From NCBI GenBank assembly GCA_035317605.1, contig DATHGT010000098.1, positions 1 to 19,497 on the forward strand: 19,497 bases of DNA, in the 5' to 3' direction. The translations under genes and the position numbers were made by a program. This DNA comes from DATHGT01 sp035317605 (lineage in GTDB: Bacteria > Methylomirabilota > Methylomirabilia > Rokubacteriales > CSP1-6). The first letter of the stretch is position 1. Each line of letters starts with the position of its first letter. Below the pieces are notes generated by a model that was not told where the DNA came from, did no database searches, and worked only from the letters and a program-made list of their open reading frames with translations. This document shows positions 14,025-19,497 of the stretch, piece by piece.

Positions 14025-14936
14025 ATGAAAGTCGGGGTCTCGCTCACCAGCCGGCACGTGGTGGACGATCCGCGCGAGGGAGCGCGGTGGATGATCGAGC
14101 GGGCGGCGGCGGCACGGCGCGCCGGGCTCGACTCGCTGTTCATCGGCGATCACCACGCGACGCCGGAGCCGTACTACCAGAACACGCCGATGCTCGGCCG
14201 GCTCCTCGCCGAGTGGGACGACAAACCGGCGGGATGCTTGTTCCTGCTCCCGCTGTGGCACCCCACGCTGCTGGCCGAGCAGGTCGGCACGCTGGCGGCC
14301 ATCGCGAAGGGACGCTTCATCATGCAGGTCGGGCTCGGCTACGGCGAGGATCAGTTCGCCGCCATGGGGACGACCCAGAAGGCGCGGGTGCCGGCGTTCG
14401 AGGAAGCGCTGGACGTCGTCCGCCGTCTGCTCGCCGGCGAGACCGTCACCAATTACGGACGCTTCTCCCTCGCCAAGGCGCGCATCTCGCCGATACCGGC
14501 GGAGCCGGTCGAGGTCTGGTTCGGCGCCGGCGTCCCCGTGGCGATCGACCGCGCGGCCCGTCTCGGCGACGCGTGGCTCGCTTCCCCGAGTCTCTCCGTC
14601 GACAAGGCGCGCGAGCAGCTGAACTACTATCGCGAGCGCTGCGCCGCCCACGGCCGTCGCCCGACCGCGCTCGCCATTCGCCGTGACGTCTACGTCGGCG
14701 AATCGTCGGCCGAGGCCAAGGCGGTCCTCGCGGAGGAGGTCGCCAAGGGGTATCGCGGCTTCCCGCCCGACGCGCTGGTCGCGGGGACGGTCGACGAGGT
14801 CACCGAGCGCTTCGCCGAGCTGGCCAGGCTCGGCTACACCGAGGTGCTGATCCGGCACCTCACCGACGATCGCGCCAAGGTGCTCGGCTCGTTCGCGCGC
14901 CTGGCGCGCGTGCGCCAGGCGGTGGCCGCGCTCTAG
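14025..14936 (+). CDS. LLM class flavin-dependent oxidoreductase
   Basis: This 303-residue protein belongs to the luciferase-like monooxygenase superfamily (TIM-barrel enzymes using FMN or F420). Visible family features are the N-terminal MKVGVSLTSR strand, IGDHHATPEPYY (40-51), the WHPTLLAEQVGTLAAIAKGR helix (79-97), the QVGLGYGEDQF loop (101-111), the helix AFEEALDVVRRLLAGE, and ARLGDAWL near 178-185. Length fits a single-component member. GAGGGGGG at about 14008-14014 serves as a rather distant ribosome binding site before ATG 14025. The three GTCACGC repeats precede it. It is convergent with the solute-binding protein gene, with a 10-bp gap. Substrate and cofactor choice (FMN or F420) cannot be decided from the sequence. 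Confidence 0.92.
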   Translation: MKVGVSLTSRHVVDDPREGARWMIERAAAARRAGLDSLFIGDHHATPEPYYQNTPMLGRLLAEWDDKPAGCLFLLPLWHPTLLAEQVGTLAAIAKGRFIMQVGLGYGEDQFAAMGTTQKARVPAFEEALDVVRRLLAGETVTNYGRFSLAKARISPIPAEPVEVWFGAGVPVAIDRAARLGDAWLASPSLSVDKAREQLNYYRERCAAHGRRPTALAIRRDVYVGESSAEAKAVLAEEVAKGYRGFPPDALVAGTVDEVTERFAELARLGYTEVLIRHLTDDRAKVLGSFARLARVRQAVAAL

Positions 14937-14946
14937 CGGAAGGCGC

Positions 14947-16485
14947 TCACGGCTTCTTGAGCCGCATGTCCTCGTAGGGCGCGGCGAAGTAGAGCTGGGG
15001 GCTGAGCCCGATCGCCGGCTCCTCGACGCGCGGCCCCACCCCGTGCAGGGTGGCGGGCTCGAAGATCGGGGCGAACATCACGCGCTCGTGCATCAGGCGC
15101 TGGATCTGATGCAGCATCGCCTCGCGCTTCTTGCGGTCGCGCTCCTGCGCCTGCGAGCGGAACAGGTCGTCGATGTCGGGATAGCCGCCCGAGGCGTAGG
15201 GCGCACCGCTGATCACGAACGATTCGAGACGCGTGGAGGCGTTGCCGGGCGCCGCCGAGACACCGACGATCACGCCCCCGAGCTTCTTGTTCCGCCATGC
15301 CTCCAGAAACGTCGCGCGCTCCATGCCGCGCACACGCGTGCGGATGCCCACGGCGTGCAGGTAGTTTGCCACCCCCTCACCCATCGTAGTGAACGGCGGT
15401 AGTGGAGTGGTCTCCCCCGCGTCGAAGCCGTTGGGATAGCCGGCTTCGGCGAGCAATCGCTTGGCGCCGGCGACGTCGTAGGGATATGGGTCGATGGGCA
15501 GCGCGAAGTCCATCACGCTCGGGATGATCGACCCGGTCAGGCGCGAATACCCCAGTCGCTCGGCCTCGTTCAGCGCCTTCTTGTCGATGGCCAGGGCCGC
15601 GGCCAGCCGCACGCGACGGTCGGCCCAGGGCGATTTGGGATTCCACTGCTCCGGGAACTCCACCCACCACGTCGCCGGCGCGACGACCTTGGCCAGCTTC
15701 AGCTTCGGATCCATCTTGATGGTCGCGGCCTCGACGCCGATCATCAGGTAGCCGATGTCGGCCTCGCCGGCCTTGAGCATGGTCAGCCGCGTGGTGCGGT
15801 CGGGAACGCCCTTGATAACCACGCGCTTGATCGTCGGCTTCTTGCGCCAGTACTGCTCGTTGGCCTCCAGCACCAGCTCCTGGCCGGGGACCATGCGCAC
15901 GAACCGATAGGGGCCCATCCCGACGGGCTGCCGCCGGAAGCCCTCCTCGCCCACCCGCTCGACGTACTTCTTCGGCACGATCCACGCGGCGCCGGTGGCC
16001 GGGGTCGCGTAGAACGTCAGGAAGTCGGGCCACGGCGCGCTGAGCACGAATCGGACGCGCAGGGGATCGACGACCTCCACGGACTTCACCCGGTCGTGCA
16101 GCAGCTTGGCGGAGTTGCCCCGGTAGCGGTGGAAGCTGAACTTCACGTCCTCGGCGGTGAGCGGGTCGCCGTTGTGGAACTTGAGTCCATCCCGCAGCTT
16201 GAACTCGTAAGTGAGCCCGTCCGCGCTCTCCTTCCACGACTCGGCCAGGCAGGGCGCCATGTTGTTGCCGGGCAGCGGCTTGATCAGCGCGTCGTGCAGC
16301 GCATACAGGAACGTGAACGGGGTGGCCACCCCCGAGGTCTCCGCCGGATCGAGAAACGTGGGCGCGATCGACGCGTCGAACGCGATGGTCAGCTGGCCGT
16401 CCACCGGCGCCTGGGCGGAGACGGGAGCCACGAGCCCGAGCGCGAACACCAGGGTGAGGGCGATCGTCGTCGTGAGCGTACGCAT
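14947..16485 (-). CDS. ABC transporter substrate-binding protein, family 5 (peptide/nickel type)
   Basis: This 512-residue exported protein of the SBP_bac_5 family captures a peptide-like or other solute outside the membrane for an ABC importer. The signal peptide ends in PVSA at residue 24. Characteristic motifs follow: the early PTFLDPAETSG, the LAESWKESADGLTYEFKLR stretch, FHNGDPLTAEDVKFSFHRY, then VGMGPYRF and the lobe-II DIDDLFRSQAQE. ATG at 16485 has GGAGG six bases upstream and is preferred to GTG at 16503. The gene is third in the operon with the amidohydrolase and alpha/beta hydrolase. No permease or ATPase gene is beside it; the permeases at 1-1087 are far away on the other strand, so it is an orphan in this window. 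Confidence 0.93.
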   Translation of the reverse strand: MRTLTTTIALTLVFALGLVAPVSAQAPVDGQLTIAFDASIAPTFLDPAETSGVATPFTFLYALHDALIKPLPGNNMAPCLAESWKESADGLTYEFKLRDGLKFHNGDPLTAEDVKFSFHRYRGNSAKLLHDRVKSVEVVDPLRVRFVLSAPWPDFLTFYATPATGAAWIVPKKYVERVGEEGFRRQPVGMGPYRFVRMVPGQELVLEANEQYWRKKPTIKRVVIKGVPDRTTRLTMLKAGEADIGYLMIGVEAATIKMDPKLKLAKVVAPATWWVEFPEQWNPKSPWADRRVRLAAALAIDKKALNEAERLGYSRLTGSIIPSVMDFALPIDPYPYDVAGAKRLLAEAGYPNGFDAGETTPLPPFTTMGEGVANYLHAVGIRTRVRGMERATFLEAWRNKKLGGVIVGVSAAPGNASTRLESFVISGAPYASGGYPDIDDLFRSQAQERDRKKREAMLHQIQRLMHERVMFAPIFEPATLHGVGPRVEEPAIGLSPQLYFAAPYEDMRLKKP

Positions 16486-16504
16486 GTCGAGCCTCCGTTT
16501 CACG

Positions 16505-16520
16505 AGCGGGTCGTCCCGCT
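16505..16520 (-). other. Intergenic stem-loop before the solute-binding protein gene
   Basis: A 6-bp perfect stem (AGCGGG/CCCGCT) with a four-base loop lies in the 61-bp gap between the hydrolase and solute-binding protein genes, just upstream of the ribosome binding site. Such hairpins often protect or partly separate the binding-protein part of a transcript. No U-run follows, so termination is not supported. Confidence 0.4.
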
Positions 16521-16546
16521 TCTCGAACCCGCCCCGTCAGCCGACC

Positions 16547-17560
16547 TCAGCGGAGCGCGTGACGGAGCGTGCCGCCGACCAGCGAGACCGCGCGGTTGCC
16601 GGTCTGGATGAGGCGGCCCATTGGCGTGAAGCCGTGGATCATCCCGCCGTAGCAGACCGCGTCCACGCACACCCCGGACTCGCGCAGCCGCCTGGCGTAG
16701 GCCTCGCCCTCGTCGCGGAGCGGGTCGAAGCCGGCGGTGACGATCAGCGCGGGGGGCAGTCCGGCCAGCGACGACGCGCGCAGCGGCGACAGGCGCCAGT
16801 CGGCGCGGTCCGCCTCGCTGTTCACGTAGTGATTGAAGAACCACAGCATCGACTCACGCGTGAGCAGAAAGCCCCCGGCGAAGTCGCGATACGACCCGGT
16901 GTCGACGCTGGTGTCGGTCACCGGGTACAGCAGCGCTTGCAGCCGGATCGCCGGCCCGCCCTGATCGCGGGCGAGCAGCGCGACCACCGCCGCGAGATTG
17001 CCGCCGGCGCTGTCCCCGGCGACGGCCACGCGGCTGCCGTCCACCCCGAGCTCGGCCGCGTGAGCGACGATCCAGCGAGTGGCCGCCCACGAGTCGTCGA
17101 CGGCAGCCGGGAACTTGTGCTCGGGCGCGAGGCGATAGTCGACGGCGATCACGCACACCCCGGCCTCGGCGGTGAGCTGGCGGCACAGCGTGTCGTGGGT
17201 GTCGAGGTCGCCGATGACCCAGCCGCCGCCGTGGAAGAACACGAGCACCGGCAGACGCGTCGACGCGGCGACGTCGGCCGGCCGGTACAGACGCAGCGGA
17301 ATCGAGCCGTGCGGACCGTCGGCGACGAGATCTTTGACGAGTCCGATCGTGGGTGGTGTCGGCGTCGTCGCCGGACGCGTCTCGCGAAACATCTGACGCG
17401 CCTCTTTCGGTGAGAGCTGGTGATACGGCGGCCGCCCGGCCTTGATCACCAACTCGAGCACCGCGCGTACTTCCGGATCGAGCGCGGCAGTGTGAGGTGA
17501 GGCCGGGTCGCCGGCCGAGCCGAGCCCTTCAGTGATCGGAGTCGCGATCGGAACGCTCAT
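16547..17560 (-). CDS. Alpha/beta hydrolase, hormone-sensitive-lipase (family IV) type esterase
   Basis: This 337-residue protein is of the bacterial HSL esterase family, which cleaves short acyl esters. The oxyanion-hole motif HGGGWVIGD is at 110-118, the nucleophile elbow GDSAGG has Ser184, and acid Asp279 is in FDPLRDEG. Catalytic His309 is in IHGF. The lid-type N-terminal segment (about 1-65) is present. ATG 17560 overlaps the stop of the upstream amidohydrolase (ATGA), so the two are translationally coupled; longer in-frame readings run through that gene and are rejected. No signal peptide is seen, so it probably acts in the cytoplasm. With the amidohydrolase it may open and degrade a cyclic or ester-containing compound imported with help of the downstream solute-binding protein. 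Confidence 0.93.
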   Translation of the reverse strand: MSVPIATPITEGLGSAGDPASPHTAALDPEVRAVLELVIKAGRPPYHQLSPKEARQMFRETRPATTPTPPTIGLVKDLVADGPHGSIPLRLYRPADVAASTRLPVLVFFHGGGWVIGDLDTHDTLCRQLTAEAGVCVIAVDYRLAPEHKFPAAVDDSWAATRWIVAHAAELGVDGSRVAVAGDSAGGNLAAVVALLARDQGGPAIRLQALLYPVTDTSVDTGSYRDFAGGFLLTRESMLWFFNHYVNSEADRADWRLSPLRASSLAGLPPALIVTAGFDPLRDEGEAYARRLRESGVCVDAVCYGGMIHGFTPMGRLIQTGNRAVSLVGGTLRHALR

Positions 17561-19020
17561 GCCCGCACCGCCGGCTGGGCCAGCACTTCGGCCGCGGCCT
17601 TCTCGACCGCGGTGCCCTTGAAGAAGTCGGGGTCCACCTCGCCCCAGAACCGCACGGCGTTGGCGAACATGAAATCCTTGAAGTCGTCGTCGTTGAGCAG
17701 GCCGTGCTCGACCAGCTCGTACGCTTCGGGGACCACGTCGGTCATGTCGGGGACGTCGAAGTGGCCGATGTCGGAGCTGAAGATCGCGTTCAGCCGCGCG
17801 TTCATGGGGTTCGCGCGACGATTGAAGGCCCACGCGTTGACGGGGTCGTCGGCCTCACAGCCGAAGTAGTAGCGCGGCACGAACAGGTCGCGGATGTCTT
17901 CCTTGCGCTCGATCTTGCAGCGAAAGTAGTCGTCGACGTCCTCGACCCCGCCGGTGAGCGTCCCGGTGTCGCCCTCGAGGCCTTCGTTCTTGCGCACGGC
18001 CTCGATCGTGGCCGCGCCTGCGTACTTCTCCGCGAGCTGCAGCAGCTTGGCGCGGTCGAGCTTGCTCGGGTGCGTGGACTCGATCGCCTTCCCGTTGCGC
18101 TTCTCCCAGTGGCCGATGAGGTCCGCGTAGAGCATGCACGCCCAGCCGACTCCACCCTCGAGGAACGCGAAGTTCAGGTCGGGGAACCGGCGGGTGACGC
18201 CGCCGAAGAAGAGGGCCTTGGCGACGGAGTGGCCGCCGGAGGCGAAGTGGCCGATGTGGTTGTAGCAGAAGCTCGACGGTGAGTTGCGGAGCAGGATCGA
18301 GCGCGCGCCGTTGTGGAAGCTCGGCGCCACGCGCAGCTCCCGGCACTTCTGCCACACCGGGTCGTAGTCGTGGGGACTGTCGATGCCGATCACGTCGTAC
18401 CACTCCACGAACTTCGACGCGTCCGGGTGCTCCTCGGCGAGCGCCGGCACGGGCCGGCGCATGAGCCCGCCGACCATGATGACCTTGTAGCCGAGCTGCT
18501 TGACCGCGAACTCGATCTCCTCGATCGCCTCGTCCGGCGTGTACATCGGGATGATCGCGGCGGGAATGACGCGATCCCCGAGGCCGCGGAACTGATCGGC
18601 CGTGAACACGTTGTACGAGCGGCAGATCGCGCGACGGAGCCGCGTGTCCTGCATGCGGTGGTAGCCGAGTCCCGCCGTCGGATAGACCACGCAGAAATCG
18701 ATGCCGAGGTCTTCCAGGCGCTCGTACATGAGGCGCGGCAGCATGGCGGTGGCGCGGTCGAGCGTGTTCTCGCTCGGCGTGGACAGGAACGCTTCCATCC
18801 CTACCCGCTTCCGCGCGCGCTCGTCGACGTTCATGCGGAGCGAGTTCGGCACGCGCTGGCTGGCGAGATCGAGGGCCTCCACCGCCGCGTCACCGCCGAT
18901 ACGCTTGAACTCCTGGCGCATCACCGGCCCGTATTCGAGCCAGTGGCCGTCGGCGTCGATGACCGGGTGCTTGAACCGAGCGTGAAGCGCCCGCGCGTCC
19001 CCGTGACCGTTACTCGTCAT
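17557..19020 (-). CDS. Amidohydrolase family 2 (ACMSD-like TIM-barrel) protein
   Basis: This 487-residue metal-dependent protein is of the amidohydrolase-2 superfamily, which contains decarboxylases (ACMSD-type) and hydrolases. Likely metal residues are Asp22/Asp24 and His26 in IDADGHW, His236 in APSFHNG, and Asp417 in SSDIGHFD. The segment RRFPDLNFAFLEGGVGW (277-293) is typical. It is longer than the roughly 300-residue decarboxylases, as in the large soil-bacterial subgroup. ATG 19020 with GGAGGA seven to eight bases upstream is preferred; a reading from 19077 would pass through the hairpin repeat. It is the first gene of a three-gene operon and is coupled to the alpha/beta hydrolase by ATGA. 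Its leader carries hairpin repeat copy 2. The substrate is unknown. Confidence 0.92.
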   Translation of the reverse strand: MTSNGHGDARALHARFKHPVIDADGHWLEYGPVMRQEFKRIGGDAAVEALDLASQRVPNSLRMNVDERARKRVGMEAFLSTPSENTLDRATAMLPRLMYERLEDLGIDFCVVYPTAGLGYHRMQDTRLRRAICRSYNVFTADQFRGLGDRVIPAAIIPMYTPDEAIEEIEFAVKQLGYKVIMVGGLMRRPVPALAEEHPDASKFVEWYDVIGIDSPHDYDPVWQKCRELRVAPSFHNGARSILLRNSPSSFCYNHIGHFASGGHSVAKALFFGGVTRRFPDLNFAFLEGGVGWACMLYADLIGHWEKRNGKAIESTHPSKLDRAKLLQLAEKYAGAATIEAVRKNEGLEGDTGTLTGGVEDVDDYFRCKIERKEDIRDLFVPRYYFGCEADDPVNAWAFNRRANPMNARLNAIFSSDIGHFDVPDMTDVVPEAYELVEHGLLNDDDFKDFMFANAVRFWGEVDPDFFKGTAVEKAAAEVLAQPAVRA

Positions 19021-19032
19021 GATTGTTCCTCC

Positions 19033-19099
19033 ATGGGGGCCCCGACGTGGCCCCCAAACCCCCAACATTCGGGGCACCCCGGCGAAGCCGGGGCGCCCC
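19033..19099 (+). repeat. GC-rich double-hairpin intergenic repeat, copy 2
   Basis: It has the same order as 12275-12346. The first stem is GGGGGCC/GGCCCCC (19035-19041, 19049-19055) with a 7-base loop, followed by a C-rich linker AAACCCCCAA. The second stem is CCCCGGC-GAA-GCCGGGG (19077-19093), extended by five more pairs after one A/C mismatch (19071-19099). Here it lies in the leader of the amidohydrolase operon, 13 bases before the start codon on the minus-strand transcript, where its folding could affect translation. Confidence 0.75.
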
Positions 19100-19120
19100 T
19101 CTAGACCGCGCGTTCTAGAG
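19099..19120. repeat. Small inverted repeat CTCTAGA-N8-TCTAGAG
   Basis: Seven-base arms at 19099-19105 and 19114-19120 flank an eight-base CCGCGCGT spacer. The same stretch can be read as a tandem pair of about 15 bases (TCTAGA plus a CCGCG-containing spacer, repeated to about 19129). It borders repeat copy 2 and may be part of it or a protein-binding site. Confidence 0.4.
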
Positions 19121-19139
19121 CCGCGTGTTCAGTGGCGGC

Positions 19140-19145
19140 ATGATA
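19140..19145 (-). promoter_or_regulatory. Possible -10 box for the amidohydrolase operon
   Basis: TATCAT on the minus strand is five of six bases like the consensus -10. No good -35 is found at the right distance. If used, the leader would be about 110 bases and would include repeat copy 2. The operon could also be continued from the gene ending at 19177. Confidence 0.25.
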
Positions 19146-19176
19146 CCCCCAAACGCCGCTCGGACCGGTCAGCGCC

Positions 19177-19497
19177 TCATCGGGAGCGGCGAACCGCGGG
19201 CCGTTTGCTCTTCGTCGCGACCGCGCGCGCCGGTGTCTTCTTCTCGGGCTCCACCGCCTGAAACAACGTCCCGGGCGGCACCACGGTCACGCGCTCCAGG
19301 TTCGAAGTGCCGGCCGTCACTTCCGGCAGCACGATCGGGAACCCCTGATCCGAGACGTATCGCGGCCGCAACTCGTAGATCCCCGGCGTCTGGCCGAAGT
19401 TTGGCTGGGTATGCGTGAAGACCAGCTTCGAGCCCGGGCCCAGCATCCCCGAGGGCTTCGCGCCCAATGTCGTCACGACGCCGTTCGGATCGGTCAC
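19177..19497 (-). CDS. Unrecognised protein, C-terminal part (5' end outside window)
   Basis: At least 106 codons are open up to the window edge, ending in TGA at 19177-19179. The edge codon is GTG but is not supported as a start, so the gene is taken as cut. The visible part is rich in Pro, Gly and Thr, beta-type in character, with FTHTQPNFGQTPGIYELRP and a basic tail rich in Lys and Arg (TKSKRPAVRRSR). No known family is recognised. It reads in the same direction as the amidohydrolase operon, 156 bp upstream of it. Confidence 0.65.
   Translation of the reverse strand: MTDPNGVVTTLGAKPSGMLGPGSKLVFTHTQPNFGQTPGIYELRPRYVSDQGFPIVLPEVTAGTSNLERVTVVPPGTLFQAVEPEKKTPARAVATKSKRPAVRRSR

Noticed and set aside
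17561..17833. Upstream extension of the alpha/beta hydrolase frame
   Set aside because: It is the out-of-frame end of the amidohydrolase gene; the ATGA overlap at 17557-17560 is the natural start.

Overview
The window looks like a high-GC, soil- or sediment-type bacterial chromosome. Codon third positions are saturated with G/C, and the content is catabolic and transport genes: peptide-family ABC transporter parts, acyl-CoA metabolism, a TauD-type dioxygenase, an LLM-class flavoenzyme and an amidohydrolase-2 family protein. This set, together with the GC-rich double-hairpin intergenic repeat, resembles Candidatus Rokubacteria (Rokubacteria/Methylomirabilota) metagenome genomes. That placement is an inference from gene style; no marker gene is present. 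No rRNA, tRNA, CRISPR array, transposase or phage gene was recognised.

Region 1 (1-2624, + strand) carries the end of a DppB-like permease, a DppC-like permease and an M81 (MlrC-like) metallopeptidase in one tight unit, probably import and breakdown of a peptide-like compound. Region 2 (2625-4474) is accessory. A Fic-domain gene of visibly lower GC sits between the intact M81 gene and a patchwork of gene scraps: 38 bp of an acyl-CoA dehydrogenase gene joined to three pieces of a second M81 gene.

Region 3 (4475-8577) is the most unusual. A very large secreted subtilisin-like protein (minus strand) has Glu where the catalytic His normally lies, plus CARDB and tandem FG-GAP-type repeats. Divergent from it is a small secreted protein that is essentially a stand-alone copy of its prodomain, so it is a candidate inhibitor or folding helper. 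A consensus-like promoter (TTGACA-17-TACGAT) settles the protease start.

Region 4 (8596-12796) is a divergent pair of units around a shared 94-bp control region. TauD-type dioxygenase plus acyl-CoA dehydrogenase read to the left; an acyl-CoA synthetase and then a VOC-family protein read to the right. Together they suggest oxidation and CoA activation of an unidentified organic acid. Region 5 (12793-14024) holds a broken VapC-type toxin gene, a palindromic repeat, a small proline-rich lipoprotein gene and a set of GTCACGC direct repeats ahead of the next gene.

Region 6 (14025-19020) is an LLM-class oxidoreductase gene convergent with a three-gene minus-strand operon: amidohydrolase, HSL-type alpha/beta hydrolase and a family-5 extracellular solute-binding protein. 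The first two overlap by 4 bp. The amidohydrolase leader contains the second copy of the double-hairpin repeat. The window ends in the 3' part of an unrecognised gene.
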